This document shows, one piece after another, positions 34,162 to 43,852 of a stretch of DNA of 64,000 nucleotides; position 1 is the first letter of the stretch, and every line of letters begins with the position of its first letter. The notes beneath the pieces were generated by a model. That model was not told the DNA's origin, did no database searches, and saw only the letters and a program-made list of their open reading frames with translations. Source of the DNA: Brevundimonas terrae (GTDB taxonomy: Bacteria > Pseudomonadota > Alphaproteobacteria > Caulobacterales > Caulobacteraceae); contig NZ_JAASQT010000001.1 in assembly GCF_011761985.1 (NCBI RefSeq), forward strand, positions 558,001 through 622,000, in the 5' to 3' direction. A program made the translations under genes and the position numbers.

Positions 34162-35415
34162 ATGAGCCAGACCTCCCTTATCGGCCCCACCCTGTCCGGT
34201 CGCCGGATCCTGTTGATTATCGGCGGCGGTATTGCAGCCTACAAATCGCTGGAACTGATCCGGCTGATTACCAAGTCGGGCGGTGAGGTGATGACCGTGC
34301 TGACCCGTGCGGGCGCAGAGTTTGTCACCCCCATGACGCTGGCCGCGCTCAGCGGACATCCTGTGCGGCAAGACCTGTTCATGCCCGAAGATGAAACCGC
34401 CATGGGCCATATCGAACTGTCGCGCTGGGCCGATCTGGTGGTGGTGGCACCGGCCACGGCGGGTCTGATTGCCAAGACCGCCCATGGCATGGCCGACGAT
34501 CTGGCCTCGACCACCCTTCTGGCCACCGACAAAAAGACCCTGTGGGCCCCCGCCATGAATGTGCGCATGTGGGAACACCCTGCCGTTCAGGCCAATGTCG
34601 AAACCCTGAAAGCGTTTTCGGGTTTCCAGCGCGGGGCCTTTGTCGGTCCCGACGAGGGTGTGATGGCGTGCGGCGAGTTCGGCCTTGGCCGTATGGCCGA
34701 ACCCGAAGCGATCTTTGCCGCCATTGCCGCCGAACTGGACCCTGCCGCGCGCCCTCTGACGGGACGCAAGGTGGTGATTACCGCAGGGCCGACCTTCGAG
34801 GCCATTGATCCTGTGCGTGGCCTGACCAACCGCTCCAGCGGCAAGCAAGGCTATGCCATTGCCGAGGTGCTGGCCGATCTTGGGGCCGATGTGACGCTGG
34901 TGTCCGGTCCGGTGTTTCTGGATGCGCCCAACGGCGTGCGCCGTATCAATGTCGAGGCGGCCGCCGAAATGAAGGCTGCGGTCGAGGCTGAAATGGCCGC
35001 GCACAAAATCGATGTCGCCATTATGAGCGCCGCCGTGGCTGACTGGCGCGTCGACAATGTCGCCACCGGCAAGATCAAGAAGGCTCCGGGCGGGGCCCCT
35101 GCGCTGCACCTGATCGAAAACCCCGACATTCTGGCCGCCGTGTCCAAATCCGGTCCTGTGCGGCCGAAACTGGTGATCGGTTTTGCCGCCGAGACGGCCG
35201 ATCTGGAAGCCAATGCGCTGGCCAAGCTGTCGCGCAAGGGCTGTGACTGGATCGTCGGCAATGATGTCAGTCAGGACGTTTTCGGCTCGGACGCCAATGC
35301 CGTCACCCTGTTTACCCGCAACGGCAATGAAAGCTGGGAACGCCAGTCCAAGCGCGACATCGCCAGACACCTCGCCCAACATATCGTCGACCATTTCAAG
35401 GCTGATCCCCAATGA
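34162..35415 (+). CDS. coaBC: Bifunctional phosphopantothenoylcysteine decarboxylase / synthetase
   Basis: This 417-residue protein carries out two steps of coenzyme A synthesis. The N-terminal CoaC flavoprotein part shows [19 protein letters not shown], the histidine region [10 protein letters not shown] and the [13 protein letters not shown] block. The C-terminal CoaB part begins [19 protein letters not shown] and has [18 protein letters not shown] at 34162 is preferred because the family starts shortly before the GGGIAAYK loop; ATG at 34141 is also in frame and neither has a clear ribosome-binding site. It overlaps dut by four bases (ATGA), an arrangement common in proteobacteria. Confidence 0.95.
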   Translation: MSQTSLIGPTLSGRRILLIIGGGIAAYKSLELIRLITKSGGEVMTVLTRAGAEFVTPMTLAALSGHPVRQDLFMPEDETAMGHIELSRWADLVVVAPATAGLIAKTAHGMADDLASTTLLATDKKTLWAPAMNVRMWEHPAVQANVETLKAFSGFQRGAFVGPDEGVMACGEFGLGRMAEPEAIFAAIAAELDPAARPLTGRKVVITAGPTFEAIDPVRGLTNRSSGKQGYAIAEVLADLGADVTLVSGPVFLDAPNGVRRINVEAAAEMKAAVEAEMAAHKIDVAIMSAAVADWRVDNVATGKIKKAPGGAPALHLIENPDILAAVSKSGPVRPKLVIGFAAETADLEANALAKLSRKGCDWIVGNDVSQDVFGSDANAVTLFTRNGNESWERQSKRDIARHLAQHIVDHFKADPQ

Positions 35416-35861
35416 GCACCCTGCGTATCCTTCCCCTGCCCCACGCCCAAGGTCTGGACCTGCCAGCCTATGAGACGACGGGTTCTGCCGGAATGGACCT
35501 GCGGGCGGCCATTGGTGAGGGTGAGGTGCTGACGCTGCAACCGGGGGCGCGGGCACTGGTACCGACGGGTCTGAAGATCGCGCTGGAGCCGGGTTTCGAG
35601 GCGCAGGTGCGCCCGCGTTCGGGTCTGGCCCTCAAGCATGGCATCACCACGCTGAACTCGCCCGGCACCATCGACAGCGACTATCGCGGCGAGGTCGGGG
35701 TGATCCTGATCAATCACGGCCAAGCAGCGTTTGATATCCGCCGTGGCGAACGCATTGCCCAGATGGTCATTGCCCGCCACGAACAGGCTGCCATTTCAGT
35801 GGTCACCACTCTTGACGAAACCGAGCGTGGCGAGGGAGGCTTTGGCTCCACCGGTCGCTAG
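35412..35861 (+). CDS. dut: dUTP diphosphatase
   Basis: This 149-residue trimeric dUTPase hydrolyses dUTP to dUMP, keeping uracil out of DNA. All five motifs are seen: [45 protein letters not shown] and [10 protein letters not shown]. It is translationally coupled to coaBC by an ATGA overlap. The BLUF protein gene follows after 36 bases with its own strong ribosome-binding site. Confidence 0.96.
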   Translation: MSTLRILPLPHAQGLDLPAYETTGSAGMDLRAAIGEGEVLTLQPGARALVPTGLKIALEPGFEAQVRPRSGLALKHGITTLNSPGTIDSDYRGEVGVILINHGQAAFDIRRGERIAQMVIARHEQAAISVVTTLDETERGEGGFGSTGR

Positions 35862-35897
35862 GCTTGGACTTGCCCGACCGGTAAAGGGAGGTGGGGA

Positions 35898-36305
35898 ATG
35901 AATACGCTGGACTGTCTGGTCTATATCAGTCGTGCCAGGCTGAACGCGACAGAGCGTCAGGACCATCTGGCCGATATCGTCAAGGTATCGACTTATCGCA
36001 ATGCTGACGCCGGTATTACCGGCATACTGACCTTGCAAGACGAGCGTTTCATCCAATTGCTGGAAGGTACGCCTGCGGCTCTGGATCTGCTGATGCTGCA
36101 CCTGCATTTTGACGAACGCCACGAGGACATCCGTATTGTGGCGCGCGACCAGATCCCCCTCAAGGAAGTGACCGGCTGGTCAATGATCAGCCCGCCGCAA
36201 GGCACACCGCCCCACCCGCAAATCAGCCAGATGCTGGCCGCGCCACCACCGGCGATCTATCCGTGGCGTGTTGCGATGAAGGAACTGGTTTCTATGCCCG
36301 TCTAA
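35898..36305 (+). CDS. Stand-alone BLUF-domain blue-light photoreceptor
   Basis: This 135-residue protein is a BLUF (FAD-binding blue-light sensing) domain. Key residues fit the family: Tyr9 in LVYISRA, Asn35 in RNADAGITGIL, Gln53 in FIQLLEG (the Tyr-Gln pair of the photocycle), and Trp94 and Met96 in GWSMIS. About 40 residues follow the core, probably the capping helices, and there is no output domain such as EAL or cyclase. It must act through a partner protein. AGGGAGG precedes the ATG. Its stop overlaps that of the convergent transporter gene. Confidence 0.92.
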   Translation: MNTLDCLVYISRARLNATERQDHLADIVKVSTYRNADAGITGILTLQDERFIQLLEGTPAALDLLMLHLHFDERHEDIRIVARDQIPLKEVTGWSMISPPQGTPPHPQISQMLAAPPPAIYPWRVAMKELVSMPV

Positions 36306-37213
36306 ACGCTCGAAGTCGGGGCTGGCGGCGTGATTTCGCGTCGCAGCACCCGCTCGCGCCATGCCGTATAAAGTCCGCTGGCGGCAATCAGGGCGGCACC
36401 GCACAGGGTGGCAAAGGTGGGAATATCGCTCATCATCAACCAGCCCAGCACCAGTGCTCCGCCCATTTGCAGATAGTCCAGCGGGGCCAGAACCGATACC
36501 GGCGCATGTTGCAGGGACGTGGTCATCAGCAGTTGCGCCACCCCGCCCGCCAGTCCGCCCATGGCCAGAATGGCAAAGACGGTCAGCGTATGGCTGTGGC
36601 TGTCGAACAGCGAATAGACACCGCCGCCTACCGCACAGGCGACAAAGAACCAGAACACAATCGAGGTGGCCGATTCCGTCTTGCCCAACTGGCGCAAGGT
36701 GACGGTGACGGAGGCCGCCACAAAGGCACCGCCCAGTGCGAACAGGAAGCCCCCCAGTGGCGGCGCACCTGCAAGCCCCGGACGCATGACCACCACCACA
36801 CCGAGGAAGCCCATGGCGATCGCTGTCCAGCGGTGACGACCAACCTTTTCCTTGAGGAAGACGATCGACAAAAGCGTGGCAAAGATCGGCGCGGTAAATC
36901 CGATGGTAATGGCATCGGCCAGTGTCAGGTGGCGCAGGCCCTCGAAGATCAGGAAGATACCCGACACACCCAGCACACAGCGCCACAGATGCACCATCGG
37001 GCGTTTGGTCTTGATGGCATCAAGTCCGGTGCCTTTGCTCATAATCCAGAGGATCACCACCGGAAGCCCGAACAGCGAGCGGTAAAACACCATCTCGCCT
37101 GCGGACACAGGTTCCAGATCGGCCGCCCATTTCATCGAGGCGGTCATCAAAGAAAAACTGAGAGCGGAGCACGCTCTCAGCATCATGCCGTAACTGGTAC
37201 CATGACGGATCAT
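36302..37213 (-). CDS. DMT superfamily (EamA) transporter
   Basis: This 303-residue membrane protein has ten predicted helices in two EamA repeats, about residues 10-140 and 155-290. Family marks are EMVFYRSLFGLPVV, LTLADAITIGFTAPIFATLL and PVSVLAPLDYLQMGGALVLGW (core APLDYLQM). Members export amino acids or metabolites; the substrate is not predictable. It lies 19 bases downstream of dapB on the same strand... in transcription order it follows dapB, so read-through is possible. Confidence 0.88.
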   Translation of the reverse strand: MIRHGTSYGMMLRACSALSFSLMTASMKWAADLEPVSAGEMVFYRSLFGLPVVILWIMSKGTGLDAIKTKRPMVHLWRCVLGVSGIFLIFEGLRHLTLADAITIGFTAPIFATLLSIVFLKEKVGRHRWTAIAMGFLGVVVVMRPGLAGAPPLGGFLFALGGAFVAASVTVTLRQLGKTESATSIVFWFFVACAVGGGVYSLFDSHSHTLTVFAILAMGGLAGGVAQLLMTTSLQHAPVSVLAPLDYLQMGGALVLGWLMMSDIPTFATLCGAALIAASGLYTAWRERVLRREITPPAPTSSV

Positions 37214-37232
37214 GGTCAGGCTTTAGGCCGGA

Positions 37233-37982
37233 TCAGGCCTGACGGAAACCCAGAACATCCTGCATGTCGTAAAGACCGGCGGGACGCGAGCGCACCCATG
37301 CCGAGGCCGCAACAGCGCCCTTGGCAAACAGGCTGCGATCAATGGCCGAATGGGACAGGGTCAGAATCTCGTCATCGGACGCGAACATCACCGAATGCTC
37401 GCCGATAATGCCACCGCCACGAATGGTGGAAAAACCGATCTTGCCGCTTTCGCGTGGGTCCTGCACACCGTCATAGGGTTTAGTGCGGACATCGTCCAAA
37501 TCGACGCGGCGGCCCTCCGCGGCGGCCTCGCCCAGCATCAGGGCGGTGCCTGACGGGCTGTCGACCTTGCGGCGGTGATGGGCCTCGGTGATCTCGATAT
37601 CCCAGTCCTTGGCATCCAGACGCTGGGCAGCATTGCGGACCAGACCGATCAGCATGTTCACGCCCAGCGAGAAGTTGCCGCTTTTGACGATGGCGATCTT
37701 CTCGGCGGCCTGTTCGAGTTCGGCTTCCTGTTCGGCGCTGAGACCGGTCGAGCCGATCACCAGAGCCGGACCACCCGCCTCGGCGCAGGCCTTGGCCAGT
37801 GCCACCGAGGATTCCGGCGTCGAGAAGTCGATAATGACATCGCACAGATGCAGATCGACGGCGTCGCCACGGTCAAAGCGGGCCGCAACCACAACATCCG
37901 AACGGGCATCCAGCACATTAGAGACCGCACGGCCCATGCGACCGCGATAGCCGGAAATACCGGCGTGGAAAATTTCGGTCAC
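37233..37982 (-). CDS. dapB: 4-hydroxy-tetrahydrodipicolinate reductase
   Basis: This 249-residue enzyme of lysine and diaminopimelate synthesis has an N-terminal cofactor loop, GISGYRGRMG, a variant of the usual GAxGRMG. The catalytic region is EAHHRRKVDSPSGTAL, with GSTGLS and KSGNFSLGVN before it. FSTIRGGGIIGEH and FASDDEILTLSHSA are also typical. The GTG start at 37982 overlaps the dnaJ stop by four bases (GTGA). A longer frame runs back through dnaJ but is not homologous. Coupling of dapB to dnaJ is also known in other alphaproteobacteria. Confidence 0.93.
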   Translation of the reverse strand: MTEIFHAGISGYRGRMGRAVSNVLDARSDVVVAARFDRGDAVDLHLCDVIIDFSTPESSVALAKACAEAGGPALVIGSTGLSAEQEAELEQAAEKIAIVKSGNFSLGVNMLIGLVRNAAQRLDAKDWDIEITEAHHRRKVDSPSGTALMLGEAAAEGRRVDLDDVRTKPYDGVQDPRESGKIGFSTIRGGGIIGEHSVMFASDDEILTLSHSAIDRSLFAKGAVAASAWVRSRPAGLYDMQDVLGFRQA

Positions 37983-39187
37983 GCCGCGTCTTCTTTCGAA
38001 CCGTCTGTCTCGCCACCCATCACATCGGCCCAGAAGCGTTTGGCCTTGCCAGCAAAGCTGGTGTTGCGGGGGGTTTGTTTCTCGCCCAGTGAATCTGCCA
38101 ATTCTTGCAGCAGTTCCTTCTGGCGCGCCGTCAGGTCGCTCGGGGTTTCGACAAACAGTTCCACCACCAGATCGCCGCGTGTGCGACCGTTCAGGTGCGG
38201 CATACCCTTGCCCTTGATGCGGACCGTCTTGCCGGTCTGCGAGCCCGCAGGCACATCGACCTGTTGCTTGCATGCGCCGTCACAGGACGTGGACACCAGA
38301 CATGGCGCATCGATCGAGCCGCCCAGAGCCGCAACCGTCATCGGTACAGGCACCGTGACCAGCAGATCCAGATTGTCGCGCTCGAACAGCTCGTGGGTCT
38401 TGACCGAAATAAACACATAGAGGTCGCCGCGCGGACCACCACGTTGTCCGGCCTCGCCCTCGCCCGTCAGGCGGATACGCGAGCCATCATCGACACCGGC
38501 TGGTACCTTGAGCGACAAACGGCGCGTCTTACGCACCTGACCCTGACCACGGCATTCCGGGCAAGGATCGGAAATCATCTCGCCGGAGCCGCCGCAACGC
38601 GGGCAGGTCCGTTCGACCTGGAAGAAGCCGTTGGCCTGACGCACACGACCGGCACCGCCACAGGTGGAGCAGATGGTCGGCTTGCTGCCTGCCTTGGCAC
38701 CGGAACCGTCGCACGGCTCGCAGCTCATTGTGGTGGGAACGGAGATTTCCAGCTCGGTGCCCTGATAGGCCTGCTCGAGCGTGATCTCCATATCATAGCG
38801 CAGGTCCGAGCCACGGCGCGGGCCGTGATTGGCACGTCCACCGCCACGCCCGCCAAAGGCGTCGCCGAACGCATCGCCAAAGACCTGGCTGAAAATGTCA
38901 TTGATGTCGTGGAAGCCCTGACCGCCGCCCTGGCCGAACGGGTTGCCGCCACCGGCACCACCGTTCACGCCTGCATGGCCATAACGGTCATAGGCGGCGC
39001 GCTTGTCGTCATCCGACAGCACCGAATAGGCTTCGGACAGTTCCTTGAACATGGCGACGGACTCCTCGGAGCCGCCGTTACGGTCAGGGTGATGCTGCAT
39101 CGCCAGCTTGCGGTACGCGCTCTTGAGGCCGCCCGCATCGATCGTGCGCTCTACACCCAGAATCTCGTAATAGTCACGTTGCGCCAT
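37979..39187 (-). CDS. dnaJ: Chaperone DnaJ (Hsp40)
   Basis: This 402-residue co-chaperone stimulates DnaK ATPase. The J domain (YYEILGVERTIDAGGLKSAY) contains the HPD motif in MQHHPDRNG. A Gly-rich linker is at about residues 75-120. Four zinc-finger repeats follow (CEPCDGSG, CSTCGGAG, CPRCGGSG, CPECRGQG), then the C-terminal substrate-binding domains. It lies downstream of dnaK after a hairpin and just upstream of, and overlapping, dapB. Confidence 0.96.
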   Translation of the reverse strand: MAQRDYYEILGVERTIDAGGLKSAYRKLAMQHHPDRNGGSEESVAMFKELSEAYSVLSDDDKRAAYDRYGHAGVNGGAGGGNPFGQGGGQGFHDINDIFSQVFGDAFGDAFGGRGGGRANHGPRRGSDLRYDMEITLEQAYQGTELEISVPTTMSCEPCDGSGAKAGSKPTICSTCGGAGRVRQANGFFQVERTCPRCGGSGEMISDPCPECRGQGQVRKTRRLSLKVPAGVDDGSRIRLTGEGEAGQRGGPRGDLYVFISVKTHELFERDNLDLLVTVPVPMTVAALGGSIDAPCLVSTSCDGACKQQVDVPAGSQTGKTVRIKGKGMPHLNGRTRGDLVVELFVETPSDLTARQKELLQELADSLGEKQTPRNTSFAGKAKRFWADVMGGETDGSKEDAA

Positions 39188-39301
39188 GAGGCTTTCGCTC
39201 TCTCAACCTTATTCCGTCGCGTCACCGGATTTGAAACCCCGGCAACCCAGATGCTCCGTACTGAGATTGGCAGTCGGAGCGTGTGATGCAAGCCCTATGA
39301 A

Positions 39302-39335
39302 ATGGCCCCGCCTGCCGTCAGGCAAACGGGGCCGT
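39302..39335 (-). terminator. Hairpin between dnaK and dnaJ
   Basis: GGCCCCG (39304-39310) pairs with CGGGGCC (39327-39333), with an inner CCTG/CAGG stem. On the minus strand it is followed by a weak ATTTCAT tail. It may be a partial terminator that makes dnaJ less abundant than dnaK. Confidence 0.5.
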
Positions 39336-39357
39336 TTCAAAAGTCAGAAGTCCGGAC

Positions 39358-41259
39358 TTAGGACTTCTTGTCGGCCTCGTCCGAGTCGACTTCCTCGAAC
39401 TCGGCATCGACCACACCGTCATCTGCCGGTTGTTCGGCAGCACCGGCATCGCCCTGTTGCGAGGCATACATGGCCTCGCCCAGCTTCATCGAAGCCTGAG
39501 CCAGAGCATTGGTCTTCTCGCGGATGGCTTCCGGATCGGTGCCGTCCTTGGCCGACTTCAGTTCGTCAACAGCGGTCTGGATGGCAGACTTGGTGGCTTC
39601 GTCCACCTTGTCGCCATGCTCGGCCAGAGCCTTCTCGGTCGAGTGGACCAGAGCGTCCGCCGAGTTGACAGCTTCGACCAGTTCCTTGCGGGCCTTGTCG
39701 GCTGCGGCGTTGGCTTCGGCTTCCTTGACCATTTGCTCGATGTCGGCATCCGACAGGCCGCCATTGGCCTGAATGCGGATCGAGTGCTCCTTGTTGGTCG
39801 CCTTGTCCTTGGCCGTGACGTGCACGATGCCGTTGGCGTCGATGTCGAAGGCAACCTCGATCTGCGGCATGCCGCGCGGTGCGGGCGGGATACCCATCAG
39901 GTCGAACTGGCCGAGGATCTTGTTGTCCTGTGCCATCGGGCGTTCGCCCTGGAACACGCGGATCGTCACAGCCGACTGGTTGTCTTCGGCGGTCGAGAAG
40001 ACTTGCGCCTTCTTGGTCGGGATCGTGGTGTTGCGTTCGATCAGCGGGGTAAACACGCCACCCAGCGTTTCGATACCCAGCGTCAGCGGGGTTACGTCCA
40101 GCAGCAGCACGTCCTTGACGTCGCCTTGCAGAACGCCAGCCTGAACGGCGGCACCCAGAGCCACAACCTCGTCAGGGTTCACACCCTTGTGCGGTTCCTT
40201 GCCGAAGTATTTCTTCACCGCTTCCTGCACGGCAGGCATGCGGGTCATACCGCCGACCAGAACGACTTCGTCGATGTCCGAAGCCTTCAGGCCAGCATCG
40301 GCCAGAGCCTTTTTGCACGGCTCGATGGTGCGGGCGACCAGGTCTTCGACCAGGGCTTCCAGCTTGGCACGCGACAGCTTGATGTTCAGGTGCAGAGGAC
40401 CCGATGCGTTCATGGTGATGAACGGCAGGTTGATCTCGTACTGGCTGGTCGAGGACAGTTCCTTCTTGGCCTTTTCAGCCTCTTCCTTCAGGCGCTGCAG
40501 GGCCAGCTTGTCGCCACGCAGGTCGACGCCCTGTTCCTTCTTGAACTCGTCGGCGAGGTAATCGACCAGACGCATGTCAAAGTCTTCACCGCCGAGGAAG
40601 GTGTCGCCATTGGTCGACTTCACTTCAAAGACGCCGTCACCGATCTCGAGGATCGACACGTCGAAGGTACCACCGCCGAGGTCGTAAACGGCGATCTTCT
40701 GACCTTCGTTCTTGTCCAGACCATAGGCCAGAGCGGCAGCGGTCGGCTCGTTGATGATACGCAGGACTTCAAGGCCGGCAACCTTGCCCGCATCCTTGGT
40801 GGCCTGACGCTGGGCGTCGTTGAAATAGGCCGGAACCGTGATGACGGCCTGGGTGACGGTTTCACCCAGATAAGCCTCGGCGGCTTCCTTCATCTTGATC
40901 AGGGTGTAGGCCGAAATCTGTTGCGGCGAGTAGTCCTTGCCGTGGGCCTTGACCCAGGCGTCGCCGTTCGGGCCCTTCGTGATTTCGAAAGGCACCATCT
41001 TTTTGTCTTTGGCGACCACGGGGTCGGCGAAGGTGCGGCCGATCAGGCGTTTGATCGCAAAGAAGGTGTTCGACGGGTTGGTGACGGCCTGACGCTTGGC
41101 GGGCTGACCCACCAGAACTTCGCCGCTCTCCTGAATCGCGACCACCGACGGGGTGGTACGAGCGCCTTCAGCGTTTTCGATAACCTTGGGATTGCTGCCG
41201 TCCATGACGGCGACGCACGAGTTGGTGGTACCGAGGTCGATGCCGATAATCTTGGCCAT
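39358..41259 (-). CDS. dnaK: Chaperone DnaK (Hsp70)
   Basis: This 633-residue ATP-dependent chaperone has an ATPase domain that opens [16 protein letters not shown] and includes [17 protein letters not shown] and [13 protein letters not shown]. The substrate-binding domain starts after the [17 protein letters not shown] linker. The lid is acidic and Ala-rich and ends [12 protein letters not shown], the EEVD-like tail of bacterial Hsp70. A candidate heat-shock promoter lies 70-100 bases upstream. It forms a cluster with dnaJ and dapB. Confidence 0.97.
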   Translation of the reverse strand: MAKIIGIDLGTTNSCVAVMDGSNPKVIENAEGARTTPSVVAIQESGEVLVGQPAKRQAVTNPSNTFFAIKRLIGRTFADPVVAKDKKMVPFEITKGPNGDAWVKAHGKDYSPQQISAYTLIKMKEAAEAYLGETVTQAVITVPAYFNDAQRQATKDAGKVAGLEVLRIINEPTAAALAYGLDKNEGQKIAVYDLGGGTFDVSILEIGDGVFEVKSTNGDTFLGGEDFDMRLVDYLADEFKKEQGVDLRGDKLALQRLKEEAEKAKKELSSTSQYEINLPFITMNASGPLHLNIKLSRAKLEALVEDLVARTIEPCKKALADAGLKASDIDEVVLVGGMTRMPAVQEAVKKYFGKEPHKGVNPDEVVALGAAVQAGVLQGDVKDVLLLDVTPLTLGIETLGGVFTPLIERNTTIPTKKAQVFSTAEDNQSAVTIRVFQGERPMAQDNKILGQFDLMGIPPAPRGMPQIEVAFDIDANGIVHVTAKDKATNKEHSIRIQANGGLSDADIEQMVKEAEANAAADKARKELVEAVNSADALVHSTEKALAEHGDKVDEATKSAIQTAVDELKSAKDGTDPEAIREKTNALAQASMKLGEAMYASQQGDAGAAEQPADDGVVDAEFEEVDSDEADKKS

Positions 41260-41573
41260 GGCCTTGTTTTACACTCCTTGCGGCGGGCGATGCGGCGGCC
41301 TTGATAAAGCGCCGCGCGTGACCGCCCCCATTGGGCTAGAGACACCTTTCCGGCAAGACCGGATTGGCGAGTTATTGTGACAGAGCGCTTCCATCGACGG
41401 TTCTGAAATAGAAACCGTGGCCGGAACCACCCCTTTCGTGATCGGATATGGGAAAGTCCCTAGCCGCTGCAAGGGCTTGTTGCACACAGATTGCGATTTA
41501 TATGGCTTGGCCGCTTTTAGGACCCCGCCAAGCCAGCAGCGCAACTTGGCCCAAGGCAGGCTATAAGGCGGGT
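41260..41573. other. Divergent promoter region of dnaK and alkB
   Basis: This 314-base gap holds no gene apart from the 5' ends. It includes a possible sigma-32 promoter for dnaK (41328-41357) and a near-palindrome GGTTCTGAAATAGAAACC at 41398-41415. No CIRCE element is present. Confidence 0.6.
41328..41357 (-). promoter_or_regulatory. Candidate sigma-32 heat-shock promoter of dnaK
   Basis: On the minus strand CTTGCCG (-35 side, 41357-41351) is followed, after 15 bases, by CCCAATGG (41335-41328). The sigma-32 consensus is CTTGAAA, 11-16 bases, CCCCATNT. The match is partial, but position relative to dnaK (about 70 bases upstream) fits. Confidence 0.45.
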
Positions 41574-42203
41574 ATGGCTGATTTCTCGCCCCTGCCTGTG
41601 CCTGTACCGACCGGACTGGACGGGTTTTTATTGTGGCCGGAATTTCTAAATTTAGATCAACAAAAACAGCTTGTTGAATCTGTCCGTGACGGTATTCGCA
41701 TTGCCCCGCTTTACCGGCCCGTGACCCCTGCAGGGCGCCCCTTCTCGGTCAGGATGAGTAATTTCGGCCCGCTCGGCTGGGTTTCCGACCGCGAAGGCTA
41801 TCGTTATCAGCCGCACCATCCGCAAACGGGCCATGCATGGCCACCGATTCCCGATCTTTTGCTGGATATCTGGAAAGCCACGGCCCGCCATCCGCGCTTG
41901 CCCGATGCCTGCCTGATTAATTTCTATGATGCCGACGCCAAAATGGGTCTGCATCAGGACAAGGACGAGGCCGATTTTTCCGTGCCGGTCGTTTCTGTCT
42001 CGCTCGGCGATACCGCCGTGTTCCGTTATGCGCCGCCCGAGGGCGGGCCAAGCCGCACGGTGAAACTGTCTTCGGGCCATGTGTGCGTATTGGGCAGCAA
42101 GGCCCGACTGGCCCGCCACGGCATAGACCGCATTCTGGACGGCAGTTCACAGCTTTTACCCCGTGGCGGCCGGATCAACCTGACCCTGCGGGTCGCGCGC
42201 TAA
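41574..42203 (+). CDS. alkB: DNA oxidative demethylase AlkB
   Basis: This 209-residue Fe(II)/2-oxoglutarate dioxygenase reverses N-alkyl damage on DNA bases. Iron ligands are His127 and Asp129 (GLHQDKDE) and His182 (ARHGIDRI). The 2-oxoglutarate site is RINLTLR (200-206). All are spaced as in E. coli AlkB. NFYDADAKMG and SVSLGDTAVFRY are also diagnostic. ATG at 41574 has AAGGCGGG upstream and matches the family start; an upstream frame to 41448 adds unrelated residues. It is divergent from dnaK and may be stress-responsive. Confidence 0.94.
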   Translation: MADFSPLPVPVPTGLDGFLLWPEFLNLDQQKQLVESVRDGIRIAPLYRPVTPAGRPFSVRMSNFGPLGWVSDREGYRYQPHHPQTGHAWPPIPDLLLDIWKATARHPRLPDACLINFYDADAKMGLHQDKDEADFSVPVVSVSLGDTAVFRYAPPEGGPSRTVKLSSGHVCVLGSKARLARHGIDRILDGSSQLLPRGGRINLTLRVAR

Positions 42204-42277
42204 TCAGCAGCGCACATTAAGGTTTGCGGCGTCGGCATCTTGGTGTTCTCTCTTTTCATCCCAGGGAGGAGCAGACC

Positions 42278-43177
42278 ATGCCCATCATTACCCAACCCGA
42301 AGGGCTTGGCCCCGACCAGCTCAAACCCAGCCGCCGTTCGCTGGGCTTACTGGCCGCTACGGGCGTCGCGTTTGCGGCCTATGCGCCCGCCGCCCTTGGT
42401 CAGGAGGCTCAGCCGATCCATACCCCGTCTGACGGTCTGGTGACCACCGAAGTGTCCTATCCGTCCGAAGACGGGTTTGTGCTTCCGGCCTATGTGGCGC
42501 GGCCACAAGGCGATGGCCCCTATCCTGTGGTGATTGTGGTGTCGGAGATCTTCGGCATTCACGAATATATCCGCGACACCTGCCGCAGACTGGCCCATGC
42601 CGGTTATGTAGCCATTGCACCGGCCTTTTTCGTGCGGGCCGGTGATCCTGCCCCGCTGGCGGACATGCAGGCCGTCATGGCCATTGTCGCACAGGCCCAA
42701 TACGAACAGGTCATGGGCGATATTCAGGCCAGTCTGGACTGGCTGGCCACGCAACCCTATGCCGACAGTTCAAAGGTCGGCATTACCGGCTTCTGCTGGG
42801 GCGGCAAGGTGGTTTGGCAGGCTGTTGCCCGTTTTGCCCCGATCAAGGCCGGTGTGGCCTGGTATGGCCGTCTCAGCCCCGCTGCCAGTGCCACCGGCGA
42901 ACAAAAGATCGCAGGGCAGCCATGGCCGATTGATCTTGTCGGCGAGCTGAAAGCCCCCGTCATCGGCCTTTATGGCGATCAGGACAGCGGTATTCCCACT
43001 GATACGGTCGCGGCTATGAATGCGGCCTTGGGCGAGGCGGGCCAGACCCACAGCCACATCACCCTGTTTGAAGGGGCTCCGCATGGTTTTCATGCCGATT
43101 ACCGCCCCATGTATCGCAAAGCCGCCGCAGAGGCAGGCCAGCAGATGATGTTCGAGCACTTCAAACGCTGGCTGTAG
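42278..43177 (+). CDS. Exported dienelactone hydrolase family protein
   Basis: This 299-residue protein of the DLH family has the nucleophile elbow GFCWGG (Cys173). The acid is in LYGDQDSGIP, and the histidine in APHGFHADYRPMY. VIVVSEIFGIHEYIRD is another block typical of the carboxymethylenebutenolidase family. The N-terminus SRRSLGLLAATGVAFAAYAP with AALGQEAQ is a likely twin-arginine signal, so the enzyme probably works in the periplasm. AGGGAGGAGC precedes the ATG at 42278. The substrate is unknown. No aromatic catabolic genes lie around it. Confidence 0.9.
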   Translation: MPIITQPEGLGPDQLKPSRRSLGLLAATGVAFAAYAPAALGQEAQPIHTPSDGLVTTEVSYPSEDGFVLPAYVARPQGDGPYPVVIVVSEIFGIHEYIRDTCRRLAHAGYVAIAPAFFVRAGDPAPLADMQAVMAIVAQAQYEQVMGDIQASLDWLATQPYADSSKVGITGFCWGGKVVWQAVARFAPIKAGVAWYGRLSPAASATGEQKIAGQPWPIDLVGELKAPVIGLYGDQDSGIPTDTVAAMNAALGEAGQTHSHITLFEGAPHGFHADYRPMYRKAAAEAGQQMMFEHFKRWL

Positions 43178-43180
43178 ATC

Positions 43181-43219
43181 AAAAAAAGCCCGCCATCCCT
43201 TTGAGGACGGCGGGCCTTT
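43181..43219. terminator. Bidirectional intrinsic terminator
   Basis: GCCCGCC (43188-43194) pairs with GGCGGGC (43209-43215), extended by a shorter inner stem. Seven T follow on the minus strand and CCTTTC on the plus. It is shared by the convergent hydrolase and grpE genes. Confidence 0.82.
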
Positions 43220-43240
43220 CTATCTATTCGACAGAAAGCC

Positions 43241-43852
43241 TCAGGCTTTTTCGTCGAGGTTTTCACCGGTGCGGTTGCTACCGCCCGCATAGCCACCCGA
43301 GCCCTTGGCCGCGACCACCACCATGGCAGCGCGAACCGTACGCCCAAACAGGGCATAGCCCGGTTGCAGGGTCATGATGACCGAGCCGCCCGGCACCGTG
43401 TCCGACGGCTGTTCCATCATGGCCTGATGGAAATGCGGGTCAAAGGCTTCACCGGCCTCGGGTGCGACGCGCACAAGGTTGTTGTTCTCGAATGCCGACA
43501 GCAGCGATTTTTGCACCAGTTCCAGACCGGTCACCAGACCGCTGGTGGCCGCATCGCCATCCTTGGGTGCCGCCTGCAGCGCACGCTCGAGATTGTCTGC
43601 CACGCCCAGCAAATCCTTGGCAAAGCGCTGGATCGCATAGGCGCGGGCATCATTGGCCTGGGTTTCGGCGCGGCGCTTGGTGTTTTCAACCTCAGCCGTT
43701 GCGCGCATGGCGCGGTCTCGCCACTGGTCGCGCTCTGCAATCAGAGCGTCAACAACTTCCAGACCTTCGTCATCGGCCATCTCGACGGCGTCAGCGGCCT
43801 CGTTGATGTCCTGCTCGAGTTGATCCCGGGTCTCTTCGTTATGATCCGTCAC
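43241..43852 (-). CDS. grpE: Nucleotide exchange factor GrpE
   Basis: This 203-residue dimeric co-chaperone releases ADP from DnaK. A long acidic coiled-coil N-terminus is followed by [11 protein letters not shown] and the C-terminal beta domain [13 protein letters not shown] and [16 protein letters not shown]. The GTG start overlaps the hrcA stop by four bases (GTGA), so hrcA-grpE is a coupled operon. The end is Gly/Asn-rich. Confidence 0.95.
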   Translation of the reverse strand: MTDHNEETRDQLEQDINEAADAVEMADDEGLEVVDALIAERDQWRDRAMRATAEVENTKRRAETQANDARAYAIQRFAKDLLGVADNLERALQAAPKDGDAATSGLVTGLELVQKSLLSAFENNNLVRVAPEAGEAFDPHFHQAMMEQPSDTVPGGSVIMTLQPGYALFGRTVRAAMVVVAAKGSGGYAGGSNRTGENLDEKA

